A program made the position numbers and the translations under genes. A stretch of DNA of 64,000 bases from a virus: IMG/VR virus record IMGVR_UViG_3300002835_000134, positions 1 through 64,000 of that record, one strand, 5' to 3'. Position 1 is the first letter of the stretch. Every line of letters starts with the position of its first letter. The notes below the pieces were generated by a model. That model saw nothing but the letters and a program-made list of their open reading frames with translations. It made no database searches and was not told the DNA's origin. Of the stretch, positions 30,160 through 38,815 are shown in pieces.

Positions 30160-30754
30160 CGTAAACCTAACCCAATACGGGAAGATACATTACTATGAAA
30201 ATGTTATTGCTGATCCCGACTACCTAATTAATTTAATAGAGCTTTCTGACGGAGGCTTAAATGAAAACACCAGTATCCCTGCGTGGAAAGAATGGGCGGC
30301 AAGCGGAGATACAGAGTATGTATTTGGCTATCAAAAAAGATTTAGCAACAATGTAGATACAGACACGCACCCAGACATAAGAAGAATTAATAATATTTTA
30401 AAGAATGCAATTGTAGGCTCTTCAGAAAACTATGGCAATATGCATGGTATGGACATCGGTTCTCTAATGCCATTATCAATAAGCAAATACTCCACTGGAA
30501 AGTCAATGGGCCCACATGTTGATGATTATAGCAATGGAGACAATCCAAATATTTCTGTTGTACTTTATCTAAACGATGATTACGAAGGCGGAGAAATTTA
30601 TTTTAAAGAGCAAGGCGTAAAAATAAAGCCAAAGGCTGGAAGCATAGTAATATTCCCTTCGGTAGAGCCGTACTATCACGAGTCTTTACCAGTAACCAGT
30701 GGTGTAAAATATATGTGCCCAGGATTCTGGCGTAAAACTGACAAGGTGGTATAA
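30143..30754 (+). CDS. 2OG-Fe(II) oxygenase 6 of cluster
   Basis: The start is uncertain: ATG at 30125, 30143 or 30152, all inside the previous gene's end. About 203 residues are expected. H125-x-D127 (PHVDDY) and H179 (YYHES) are the iron ligands and SGVKY the 2-oxoglutarate Lys. YLNDDYEGGEIYF and KPKAGSIVIFPS are the family strands. This is the shortest and most minimal paralogue. The next promoter overlaps its stop codon, and the following gene encodes a collagen-like fibre. Confidence 0.87.
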   Translation: MEEMDSVNLTQYGKIHYYENVIADPDYLINLIELSDGGLNENTSIPAWKEWAASGDTEYVFGYQKRFSNNVDTDTHPDIRRINNILKNAIVGSSENYGNMHGMDIGSLMPLSISKYSTGKSMGPHVDDYSNGDNPNISVVLYLNDDYEGGEIYFKEQGVKIKPKAGSIVIFPSVEPYYHESLPVTSGVKYMCPGFWRKTDKVV

Positions 30755-30755
30755 T
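30747..30755 (+). promoter_or_regulatory. Extended -10 promoter, leaderless start
   Basis: TGgTATAAT ends six bases before ATG 30762 and overlaps the stop codon of the preceding oxygenase gene. Confidence 0.7.
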
Positions 30756-30761
30756 TAAAAA

Positions 30762-32015
30762 ATGGCTACTACAGGTATAAACGGTTGGCGTTTCCCAACA
30801 TATACAGACTCACCAGATGTCCCTAGAGATCTGCTTAACCTTGCAGACGACATTTCTGCATGGGTTTCATCAAATCCAGATTTAAAGGGTGACCAAGGAA
30901 ATCCAGGAACTGCCGCTACCATAGTGGTTGAATCAGTTGATGTTCTTCCTCCAGGCTCAATGCCAGAAGTCGTCAACGTAGGAACAGCTACAGCAGCAAG
31001 ATTTAATTTTAAAATTCCCAGAGGCGTAGATGGCGTACTAGGTGGTCCAGGACCAGCAAATGTAATTGCAGTAAATCCAACAACTACTGGGCTGGCTGGA
31101 ACACAAGCTAATGTAACAATTTCCGAACAAACAATTACCAATGGAATACCATCACAAACTTTAACATTTACAATACCTAAAGGCGACAAAGGCGATACTG
31201 GCCTAACAGGAGCTAAGGGTGACAAGGGAGATACTGGTCCCGCAGCAGCAACAATTACAGTAAACCCTACGGTAGTAAATGGTTTGCCAGGAACAACACC
31301 AGCAGTAACTAACTCAGGCTCATCTAGCGCAGTTGTATTAAACTTTACAATTCCCCGTGGAGCAACAGGAGCAGACGGCGCACCAGGAGCACCAGGAGCA
31401 CCAGGAGCAGACGGCGCACCAGGAGCAGACGGCGCTAACGCAGTCCTTGATCCAATAAATCAAGTTATTAGTTTAAATCTTCCTAACGGAGCAGCAGACG
31501 GAGTTAACTCACACTGGTATCCACTTGGATCTGGAACATGGAGTATAGGAAAAGATGCAACAACTGGCCCAGCCAAGTCTTGGAAAGATGCTTTTTTTAC
31601 AGGAACAATTAGAGCAGCATCTGTTATAGCATCAGGCAATATGTTTATTCAAACTTCCACTATTGTTTCATCAGATATAAATGCAAAGAATACAATTGCT
31701 GAGTCTGACTTAGGCCTAGACTTTATTAATTCTTTAAATCCAGTAAGCTATAAATACAATGTTGGAGGGATTACTTATACTCCAAATGAAGACGGAAGCC
31801 ATTCTGAGACACCAGTAGCTGGTAATAGAACACACTACGGATTAATTGCACAAGAAGTAAAGCAAGCACTAGATGAAGCTGGAGTTGCAGATTTTGGCGG
31901 GTGGGTAAATCAAGAAGATAATACTCAGGCTTTAAGATATGAAGAGTTTATATCTCCACTAATCAAAGCAGTACAAGAGCTTACAGCGAGAGTAAAAGCA
32001 ATAGAAGAGGCGTAA
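30762..32015 (+). CDS. Collagen-like fibre with S74 intramolecular chaperone
   Basis: The 417-residue protein has Gly-x-y triplets in several blocks (PKGDKGDTGLTGAKGDKG near 150; GADGAPGAPGAPGADG near 205) alternating with beta modules of the AVNPTTTGLAGT type. From about residue 300 it carries a peptidase S74 chaperone domain (SSDINAKN, then INSLNPVSYKY, HYGLIAQEV), which trimerises the fibre and then cuts itself off through a Ser/Lys pair. It is translated leaderless and directly follows the hydroxylase cluster. Pro residues in the y position would be natural hydroxylation targets. Confidence 0.8.
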   Translation: MATTGINGWRFPTYTDSPDVPRDLLNLADDISAWVSSNPDLKGDQGNPGTAATIVVESVDVLPPGSMPEVVNVGTATAARFNFKIPRGVDGVLGGPGPANVIAVNPTTTGLAGTQANVTISEQTITNGIPSQTLTFTIPKGDKGDTGLTGAKGDKGDTGPAAATITVNPTVVNGLPGTTPAVTNSGSSSAVVLNFTIPRGATGADGAPGAPGAPGADGAPGADGANAVLDPINQVISLNLPNGAADGVNSHWYPLGSGTWSIGKDATTGPAKSWKDAFFTGTIRAASVIASGNMFIQTSTIVSSDINAKNTIAESDLGLDFINSLNPVSYKYNVGGITYTPNEDGSHSETPVAGNRTHYGLIAQEVKQALDEAGVADFGGWVNQEDNTQALRYEEFISPLIKAVQELTARVKAIEEA

Positions 32016-32018
32016 GAC

Positions 32019-33830
32019 ATGTCCTACAAGTATACAGTCTTACAAGATAAACCAACATCTTTTTATATGCTTGATGAAATACGATCAGGCTCAATCGGAG
32101 ACTACACTAATCTGATGCTTAGATTTGCTACTTATCAAGCTTTAAAAGATAATGGTGTTTCTTACTCGGCAGTAAGCGGATTGCCAATATATGACTACTC
32201 AGGAAATGCAAATGACGGATATGCAATAAATGCTTCAACTAAAGAATTAATGCCTATAGTGTCTGGCACAGTTAGAGGAACTGAAGTTTTGTCCGATACA
32301 AAAATAGCTTTTAAGGTCCCTGGAATTGCAACAAAATATTACTCTGACAATTCTTTTGATATTGAGATGTGGGTAAAGCTTCCAGCTCAATCATCATCTT
32401 CTAAAATGATTCTAGGAGATTCAGTACAAGGGTTTGGCATATTCTATCAGGGCTCAAATATTTTATTTAAGGTAGGAAGCTACTCTTGCTCATACAAGGT
32501 ATCAAATAAAGAAGCGCTACATATAGTTGCTCAATTTTCTTCAACTAAGATATCAATTATAGTCAACGGCGTAGAGGTAAACTCGACATCCTTAGATAAT
32601 TATAAATTTGCAAACGAAATTATGAACTTTAACATTGGTCCAATCGACGAGACTTTTTTTGTTGATGCAGTAGCTTTTTATAGATTTAACCTAACATCGG
32701 CACAAATAAAAAAGCATTACTCTGAAGGAACAAAAGAAATAAACTATTCTCAAATAGTAAATGCAGACAACGGATACTTATTTAGCATTAACGCCTCAAG
32801 GATTAAGCCCTCTTTATCTTACTCTTACCCAGGCTCCAAGTCTTGGGAAGACTTGGCAGATGACGGAATCCTTGTTTCTCAAGATAGCCAATATTTATAT
32901 TTTGAAAAAACCGAAACTCCAGCAACAGCATCATTTGAATTTATAGATGAGCTTTTTATACCTAGCCATATCGGGGTGACAACATCTCAAATACATTGGG
33001 ACGAAGATGTGGCGGGAATAAGAGTATATGTAAGTGCAAATAAGTTAGCATGGAGCGAATGTACTAACGGATCTCCTCTTCCACTATTTAATAAAAATGA
33101 TAATCTAATCTCAGATACACTTTATATTAAGGTTGTTATTTCATCAACAGATACATCAACAGACTTTACTAGGTTGAGATCTATAAGGATTAACTTCTTT
33201 AAGAATAAAGACGTATATGCAGATAATTTTGGGTATAGCCTTTCTTCAGCATATGACTATTCAATTCCTGAATTTAACAGCAAGGTTCTTTCATACAACG
33301 AATATAATGGAATTAAGATGTATAACGGACACGGCTTCTCGGTAAATGCTAGCCTACCAGTAAAAACTATTGAAATGATATATACCCCAGGAGCGGGAGA
33401 GAATGTATTGATTTCCACACCGTCTGCCAGATATGAGTGGGCAGCATCTGGAGCCATAACCAAATCTGGAGTTTCAGCAATATATGTAAACGGAATTAAC
33501 AGGCAGTCTTCTACAAATATTGGAGACTTCCTAGTAAAAGGAGTCCCACATCATATTGTAATAATCCTTTCAGCCCCAGCCTCTTCTGGGATCAAGGTAA
33601 ATCAAAATCAGGGGGACACAAAGTCTGGCCAAAACCAGCTATATAGCAACCTTGCTATATACGAATACGAGCTTCTTCAGCATCAAATAACTAAACATTA
33701 CCAGCTTTATACAGATAATGTAATAAGCGTAATCAACGATACGTCATTTTCTATAGTAGAAAGCACGGCAGGAAACAATTCTACCGCCTTCATTATATTT
33801 TCTGTACAGCCAGACGCCATAAGCGTATAA
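32019..33830 (+). CDS. LamG-like minor virion protein
   Basis: The 603-residue protein starts MSYKYTVLQDKPTSFYMLDE. It contains a concanavalin/LamG-like domain (about 95-230: SFDIEMWVKLPAQ, IVNGVEVNSTSLDNY, IDETFFVDAVAFYR) and probably a second one (about 420-560). Such domains bind sugars or proteins and occur in tail tip proteins. It is coupled to the fibre gene and precedes the portal module. Confidence 0.6.
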   Translation: MSYKYTVLQDKPTSFYMLDEIRSGSIGDYTNLMLRFATYQALKDNGVSYSAVSGLPIYDYSGNANDGYAINASTKELMPIVSGTVRGTEVLSDTKIAFKVPGIATKYYSDNSFDIEMWVKLPAQSSSSKMILGDSVQGFGIFYQGSNILFKVGSYSCSYKVSNKEALHIVAQFSSTKISIIVNGVEVNSTSLDNYKFANEIMNFNIGPIDETFFVDAVAFYRFNLTSAQIKKHYSEGTKEINYSQIVNADNGYLFSINASRIKPSLSYSYPGSKSWEDLADDGILVSQDSQYLYFEKTETPATASFEFIDELFIPSHIGVTTSQIHWDEDVAGIRVYVSANKLAWSECTNGSPLPLFNKNDNLISDTLYIKVVISSTDTSTDFTRLRSIRINFFKNKDVYADNFGYSLSSAYDYSIPEFNSKVLSYNEYNGIKMYNGHGFSVNASLPVKTIEMIYTPGAGENVLISTPSARYEWAASGAITKSGVSAIYVNGINRQSSTNIGDFLVKGVPHHIVIILSAPASSGIKVNQNQGDTKSGQNQLYSNLAIYEYELLQHQITKHYQLYTDNVISVINDTSFSIVESTAGNNSTAFIIFSVQPDAISV

Positions 33831-33855
33831 TATTTGACAAGTAGTTGACAAAAAT

Positions 33856-33885
33856 TTGGACTTTAACGCCAAATAATGGTATGAT
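33856..33885 (+). promoter_or_regulatory. Extended -10 promoter of the head module
   Basis: TTGGAC (33856-33861), an 18-base spacer and TGgTATGAT (-10 at 33880-33885) end eight bases before ATG 33894. Two TTGACA hexamers further upstream (33834 and 33845) are too distant for this -10. Confidence 0.5.
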
Positions 33886-33893
33886 TGTGTTCT

Positions 33894-34232
33894 ATGGATA
33901 TCTTAAATAAAAACACGAGAATACTTGAAGAAACCACCCTAGGGATATATGTGTGGGAGATGCCTGACGGCAGATGGATTGGAGACGACGATGGCAACTT
34001 TCTTTCGATCACGTCCAAAAAAGGCAATAGATCCAGAATCGATGCTTTGGCTAGAGAAGTTAGCTCGTATGGCATACACGAGGGCCGTCCCAAGTTCCTT
34101 TCAGGGCGTAGAAAAATTGACGACGAAGAATTTGAACATCAAAACGAAAGACTTAAATGGGGACTAACTCCAGATCCTTTGGATATCGGAGTATATAAAG
34201 ATTCAATGCTTAGAAACGGGGCGGTACAATGA
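33894..34232 (+). CDS. 112-residue protein upstream of portal
   Basis: The start at ATG 33894 (MDILNKNTRI) is preferred over TTG 33885 because it fits the leaderless promoter. The protein has a beta-rich start (GIYVWEMPDGRWIGDDDGNFLSI) and a basic helical end. Similar small proteins precede portal genes in actinophages, but no function is known. It overlaps the portal start by ATGA. Confidence 0.65.
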   Translation: MDILNKNTRILEETTLGIYVWEMPDGRWIGDDDGNFLSITSKKGNRSRIDALAREVSSYGIHEGRPKFLSGRRKIDDEEFEHQNERLKWGLTPDPLDIGVYKDSMLRNGAVQ

Positions 34233-35821
34233 CAAGAAAAGTAGAGTTTATGGAAGACGAAATTGATAGCGTAAATACTATTGATATCTCTAACACGGCA
34301 GACTGGTTTCATTTTGAAAAAGCACAAGAGTCAGAGGACCCATTTAAAATAGGCATAGAAGACATAAAGAAGCTAAGAGGTCTGGGAACTAATTTTAAGA
34401 GAAAAATCAATAGAGATTTTTCAAAAGCATTTGTAGGAATTGACGGAACGGCAACACAGCAAAATTTATTGCAGCAGGCTATTAGCGGATACGCTTTATT
34501 TGATTTAATAGAGCCGACATACAACCTAGAATATCTTTCAAAAATTTATGAGATTTCAACATACAATTACGCAGCTATTAATGCCAAGGTTTCTAACATT
34601 GTCGGCCTAGGCTATTCATTTACCGAAACAGATAAAGCCAAAGATGCCATGGATGCAATTACTGATTCAAAGCAAATGGATAGGGCAAGAGCCAAGGTAG
34701 AAAGAATTAAAACACAATTAGATCGATGGCTTGATGATTGCAACGAGGAAGAGTCTTTCACAGAGACCCTTATAAAGGCCTACACGGACCTAGAGGCTAC
34801 TGGAAACGGGTACATAGAGATAGGACGTACCACAGCAGGCGACATAGGCTATATAGGCCATATACCAGCTAAAACGATGCGTGTGCGTAGATTCCGTGAT
34901 GGCTTTATTCAATTGCTTTATGGCAAGGCTGTATTCTTCCGTAATTTTGGAGATATGGAAACTCCAAGTCCAATTGCAGCGCAAGAGGAAAGACCAAATG
35001 AAATTATTCATCTAAAGAAATATACACCAATGAATAACTATTATGGTGTTCCAGATATCATTGCTGCTCAGCAGGCATTGGCAGGAAACGAATTCGCTGG
35101 AAGATATAACCTAGACTACTTTGAAAACAAGGCGGTCCCAAGATATATTATTACAGTAAAGGGAGCAAAACTTTCTCCAGAATCAGAAAGAAAACTTCTT
35201 GAATTTTTCCAGGTTGGATTAAAGGGGAAGAATCATAGGTCTCTATATATTCCACTTCCAGCAGATACCCCAGACTCAAAGACTGAATTTAAGATGGAGC
35301 CAATTGAGGCTGGAGAACAAGAGTCTTCATTTAATATCTATCGTAAAACAAATAGAGATGAAATACTTCTTGCACATCGTGTACCTATTAATAAAATAGG
35401 AACCCCTGAAGGAGTTAACCTAGCCGTTGCTCGTGATGCAGATAAAACATTTAAAGAGCAGGTTTGTCGACCAGCACAGGATAGACTTGAAAAGAAATTA
35501 AATTATATTATTGCAGAAAAGACAGATGTCGTCCAGCTTAAATTTAATGAATTAAGTTTGACCGATGAATTAACCCAAAGCCAAATTGATGAAATTTATT
35601 TGAGAATGAAGGTAATTACCCCTAACGAAGTTCGTCTAAGAAAAAATATGACAACTGTTGAGGGTGGGGACGAGATGGTAGAATTAAAGCCACAGCAAGC
35701 TGCAGATCAGCAAGCCAAGTCCACTGGCAATAAAACTAGAGATCAGGAAAGGGCAGCTAATGCTCCAGATAAAACTGGGGAAGGCAGAAATGCCAAAGGC
35801 GATGGTCCAAAAGTCAAATAA
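34229..35821 (+). CDS. Portal protein
   Basis: The 530-residue protein forms the dodecameric ring at the capsid vertex through which DNA passes. YNYAAINAKVSNIVGLGYSF, the clip and stem region (IIHLKKYTPMNNYYGVPDI) and RVPINKIGTPEGVNLAVARD match the PBSX/SPP1-like portal pattern. The C-terminus is a charged tail (KTRDQERAANAPDKTGEGRN). It is directly upstream of the protease and capsid genes. No terminase gene precedes it, which is unusual. Confidence 0.85.
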   Translation: MTRKVEFMEDEIDSVNTIDISNTADWFHFEKAQESEDPFKIGIEDIKKLRGLGTNFKRKINRDFSKAFVGIDGTATQQNLLQQAISGYALFDLIEPTYNLEYLSKIYEISTYNYAAINAKVSNIVGLGYSFTETDKAKDAMDAITDSKQMDRARAKVERIKTQLDRWLDDCNEEESFTETLIKAYTDLEATGNGYIEIGRTTAGDIGYIGHIPAKTMRVRRFRDGFIQLLYGKAVFFRNFGDMETPSPIAAQEERPNEIIHLKKYTPMNNYYGVPDIIAAQQALAGNEFAGRYNLDYFENKAVPRYIITVKGAKLSPESERKLLEFFQVGLKGKNHRSLYIPLPADTPDSKTEFKMEPIEAGEQESSFNIYRKTNRDEILLAHRVPINKIGTPEGVNLAVARDADKTFKEQVCRPAQDRLEKKLNYIIAEKTDVVQLKFNELSLTDELTQSQIDEIYLRMKVITPNEVRLRKNMTTVEGGDEMVELKPQQAADQQAKSTGNKTRDQERAANAPDKTGEGRNAKGDGPKVK

Positions 35822-35844
35822 GTTTAATCAACTGCTATTTGCGT

Positions 35845-35850
35845 TATAGT
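35845..35850 (+). promoter_or_regulatory. -10 box before protease gene
   Basis: TATAGT with TTGCGT directly before it is a plausible -10. The 24-base leader to ATG 35875 has no Shine-Dalgarno sequence. Confidence 0.4.
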
Positions 35851-35874
35851 AGATAAAGCATTAAAATTAAGCAT

Positions 35875-37233
35875 ATGAACATCGAGAAGTCCAACTGGTC
35901 TAGCGATGGAGAAAACCTCCATCTCTCAGTCCCATTCACTAAAGTAAATCGTGAGAACAGAACCGTATCAGGTTTTGCGACTCTTGACAATGTTGATCAA
36001 ACAGGCGACGTTGTAACAGCTGAAGCAAGCATGAAGGCATTTGAAAATTTCAGAGGAAATCTTCGTGAGATGCATCAGTCAATTGCAGTCGGTAAAGTTG
36101 TTTCCTTTAAGCCAGAAACATACTACGACCAAAAGTCTAATAATTTTTATAACGGTGTTTACGTAACATCATACATTTCAAAGGGTGCACAAGATACTTG
36201 GGAAAAGGTTCTTGACGGCACTCTTTCTGGTTTCTCAATCGGCGGAAAGATTAAAGAGTCAGATAACGAAGTTAACAAAGCAACAGGTGAAGCAGTAAGA
36301 TTTATTAAAGACTACGATCTTGTAGAGCTTTCAATTGTAGATTCACCAGCTAATGAACTTTGTAACATTTTTTCAATTGAAAAAGTAAATGGTCAAATGG
36401 TATACAAAGGTATCGCTACGGAAGTAGTAACAGAAAATATTTTTTACTGTGAGGAAAGCGACTCTGTATTTATGTCAACAGAAAAAACTTTCGAATCACC
36501 AGTATCAGGAAAACCAGCAGCTCTCATTGGCTGGGTGGAGAGTTCAGATATGAATAAATCAAAAGAAATAAATAGAATTCTTGCTTCATTTAAGAAGTCA
36601 AGATTACCGTTGCCTGAAACACAAATAGCAAAACAGGCAAACGTAGAAGGAGGTAATAAAATGTCAGATACAAAAATTGATAATGTTGCAGATGCTCCAG
36701 TAGCAGAAGCAGTAGTCGTAGAAGCACCTGTAGCAGAAGCCGTAGCGGCTCCAGCAGCAGATGAATCAAGCGTCAATCTTTTTGACAAGTCATTAGAAGT
36801 TGCAGCAGTTGCAACTGAAGATACCTCTGCCGACAACGTTGAAAAAGCAGCCGAAGCAGTAGAAGTTATGGTTGATGAACCTGATTTTGCAAAAATGTTA
36901 GGCGATCTAAAAGGCTTTTTCTCAGAAACACTAGCAAAGGCAAGCGAAGTAAATGCTGCACAAGTTACAGATATTAAAACATCTGTAGAAGCATTTAGCA
37001 AGAATGTTGATGCTAGAATTTTAGAGTTGGCAGAAAAGCACAGCGCACTTAGTGATGCTGTGTCAGAAATAAAGGGCACCATCGAAGGTGTTCAAAAGCA
37101 GGTAGATGCCGTAGAAGGCTCTACCGCAATTAAGAAGTCCTCTGACCTTGGCGGGTCTGAGGTGTTTACAAAGTCCAAATCAAAATGGTCAGGAGCTTTC
37201 CTCGGTTCCGTAAATGAAATCTTTCAAAATTAA
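35875..37233 (+). CDS. Capsid maturation protease fused to scaffold region
   Basis: The 452-residue protein begins with an XkdF/U35-like prohead protease domain (about 1-170). LREMHQS carries the catalytic His and LSGFSIGGK the catalytic Ser, followed by LVELSIVDSPAN. The C-terminal half is an acidic Ala/Val/Glu-rich and coiled-coil scaffold (DIKTSVEAFSKNVDARILELAEKHSAL). The protease cuts the scaffold during maturation. A second start inside the gene (36661) probably yields free scaffold. Confidence 0.85.
   Translation: MNIEKSNWSSDGENLHLSVPFTKVNRENRTVSGFATLDNVDQTGDVVTAEASMKAFENFRGNLREMHQSIAVGKVVSFKPETYYDQKSNNFYNGVYVTSYISKGAQDTWEKVLDGTLSGFSIGGKIKESDNEVNKATGEAVRFIKDYDLVELSIVDSPANELCNIFSIEKVNGQMVYKGIATEVVTENIFYCEESDSVFMSTEKTFESPVSGKPAALIGWVESSDMNKSKEINRILASFKKSRLPLPETQIAKQANVEGGNKMSDTKIDNVADAPVAEAVVVEAPVAEAVAAPAADESSVNLFDKSLEVAAVATEDTSADNVEKAAEAVEVMVDEPDFAKMLGDLKGFFSETLAKASEVNAAQVTDIKTSVEAFSKNVDARILELAEKHSALSDAVSEIKGTIEGVQKQVDAVEGSTAIKKSSDLGGSEVFTKSKSKWSGAFLGSVNEIFQN
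36661..37233 (+). CDS. Internal in-frame start: probable separate scaffold protein
   Basis: ATG 36661 lies within the protease gene in the same frame and has AGGAGG seven bases upstream, the best ribosome-binding site in the region. The resulting 190-residue product (MSDTKIDNVADAPVAEAV) contains only the acidic, helical scaffold part. This mirrors the lambda C/Nu3 arrangement, where scaffold is made in excess over protease. Confidence 0.65.
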   Translation: MSDTKIDNVADAPVAEAVVVEAPVAEAVAAPAADESSVNLFDKSLEVAAVATEDTSADNVEKAAEAVEVMVDEPDFAKMLGDLKGFFSETLAKASEVNAAQVTDIKTSVEAFSKNVDARILELAEKHSALSDAVSEIKGTIEGVQKQVDAVEGSTAIKKSSDLGGSEVFTKSKSKWSGAFLGSVNEIFQN

Positions 37234-37250
37234 GGGTAGGTGAAATAAAA

Positions 37251-38300
37251 ATGAGTAATGAATTATTAGAAAAGGCCGCAGCAGCAGGTACAACAGTATC
37301 AACTGGTTTTGGCTCATCAACTGGTGGTACAGGCGTCCACGTTGCTTCAGAAAATGGCAACGGTGGTCTTCTTAACCCAGAACAATCAGCAAGATTCTTG
37401 GACTATATGTTCGACGCTACCGTAATTGGTAAGGTTGCACGTACAGTTCGCATGAAGTCTGACACAACAGAGATTGATCGTATGTCAGTAGGAGAAAAGC
37501 TTGTAAAGCTTGCATCCGAAGGAGAAAACACAGCCGTAAATCAAGGCGTAACATTCTCAAAGATCTCTCTAACAACAAAGAAGCTCCGCATGGACTGGGA
37601 ACTTTCAACTGAGTCTCTAGAAGACAATATCGAAGGTGCAGATCTTGAAGATCATATTGCACGTATGATGGCAACACAAGCTGGAAATGACATCGAAGAT
37701 CTTATTCTTAACGGTGACACATCACTTTCAGCCGATGCTCTGTACAAGTCATTTGACGGTGCAGTTAAGAAGGCAAAGACACACGGTCGTGTAGTCGATG
37801 CAGCAGGTGCGGGAATTTCCCGTGAAATCTTCAACAAGGCTCTTAAGGCAATGCCACGTAAGTACAAGCAACGTCGTACAGACCTTCGTTTCCTTTCTGG
37901 ATCAAACTTGATCCAAGATTACTTGTTCTCTAACTCACAGAACATTCAGAACGTTACTCCACAAGATATTGCCTCTGGCATCATCCGTGGTGACGTTCCT
38001 GTTCTTGGAGGTCCAGCAGGATATGTAGCTCCATACGCATTTGGTATTCCAATCGTTGAAGTTCCATTGCTTCCTGAGACACAGACAGGTACATACGCAA
38101 CTCCATCAGGTTCACACGGAGACGTCCACTTGACATTCCCAAATAACGTAGTTATTGGTATCAAGCGTGATGTAACCGTTTACCGCTTCTTCCAGCCACG
38201 TAAGGACACAATCGAGTACACAATGTATACCCGTGTTGGCGTTCAAATCGAGCAGGCAGACGCTTGGGTAGTTGTAAAGAACGTTAAGGTTGCTTCTTAA
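37251..38300 (+). CDS. Major capsid protein (HK97 fold)
   Basis: The 349-residue protein has the HK97-like pattern: a flexible Gly/Ser/Thr start, LLNPEQSARFLDYMFDATVIGKVARTV, an E-loop region (VGEKLVKLASEGENTAVNQG), the spine helix (LEDHIARMMATQAGNDIEDLILNG) and the A domain (HGDVHLTFPNNVVIGIKRD). Codon choice shifts to C-ending codons compared with neighbours, as expected for the most abundant protein. GGTAGGTG precedes the ATG and a strong terminator follows. Confidence 0.92.
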   Translation: MSNELLEKAAAAGTTVSTGFGSSTGGTGVHVASENGNGGLLNPEQSARFLDYMFDATVIGKVARTVRMKSDTTEIDRMSVGEKLVKLASEGENTAVNQGVTFSKISLTTKKLRMDWELSTESLEDNIEGADLEDHIARMMATQAGNDIEDLILNGDTSLSADALYKSFDGAVKKAKTHGRVVDAAGAGISREIFNKALKAMPRKYKQRRTDLRFLSGSNLIQDYLFSNSQNIQNVTPQDIASGIIRGDVPVLGGPAGYVAPYAFGIPIVEVPLLPETQTGTYATPSGSHGDVHLTFPNNVVIGIKRDVTVYRFFQPRKDTIEYTMYTRVGVQIEQADAWVVVKNVKVAS

Positions 38301-38326
38301 TTAATTAAGAATTAAACTACCGAAAG

Positions 38327-38352
38327 GCCCCCAATTAATTTTGGGGGCTTTT
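38327..38352 (+). terminator. Intrinsic terminator after capsid gene
   Basis: GCCCCCAA pairs with TTGGGGGC (8 bp) around a six-base AT loop, followed by TTTTC. Confidence 0.92.
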
Positions 38353-38368
38353 CATTTTAATTTATCAA

Positions 38369-38377
38369 TGCTATAAT
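38369..38377 (+). promoter_or_regulatory. Extended -10 promoter
   Basis: TGcTATAAT is a perfect extended -10, with a leader of about 22 bases containing AGAGGAG before ATG 38407. It restarts transcription after the capsid terminator. Confidence 0.75.
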
Positions 38378-38406
38378 TAAAGGACCTAGAAAGAGGAGAA
38401 CTAAAT

Positions 38407-38799
38407 ATGTCATTTGACACATTAACAGTAGCTGAATTAAAGGAAATTGCAACGGAGTTTGCAGTAGACACAGAAGGCCTAAAAAATAAAAAAGAAGTAA
38501 TTGCTGCCATGGCAGAAGAGGGCGTAACCTATTCTGTATATCAAAAGACAGTTAAAGCAATTGAAGAGGCTACAGAAGAAATTGAAATTTTACCAGTTTT
38601 TGATCCGAAGGCTCAGCCAGAAGATACTATCTTGGTACGTATGACAAGAGATAATCATAGATATGATATTCACGGATACAGCTTTACAAAGACTCATCCC
38701 TTTGTAGCAATGTCTGAAGATGATGCTCAAAAAATCTTTGATACAGAGGAGGGTTTTCGTTTAGCGACACCAAAGGAAGTTCAGGACTTCTACAACTAA
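38407..38799 (+). CDS. Rho-N/HeH-like protein between capsid and connector
   Basis: The 130-residue protein begins with a helical domain (TVAELKEIATEFAVDTEGLKNKKEV) like the Rho N-terminal/SAP/HeH type, followed by a beta part ending in SEDDAQKIFDTEEGFRLATPKE. Proteins of this type sit between capsid and head-tail connector in many phages and are virion-associated or structural in assembly. The exact role is unknown. Confidence 0.65.
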   Translation: MSFDTLTVAELKEIATEFAVDTEGLKNKKEVIAAMAEEGVTYSVYQKTVKAIEEATEEIEILPVFDPKAQPEDTILVRMTRDNHRYDIHGYSFTKTHPFVAMSEDDAQKIFDTEEGFRLATPKEVQDFYN

Positions 38800-38815
38800 A
38801 CGTTAACATAAGTTA

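Noticed and set aside
36444-37082. 212-residue antisense frame under the scaffold region
   Set aside because: It arises from biased codons of the acidic scaffold and has no ribosome-binding site or promoter.
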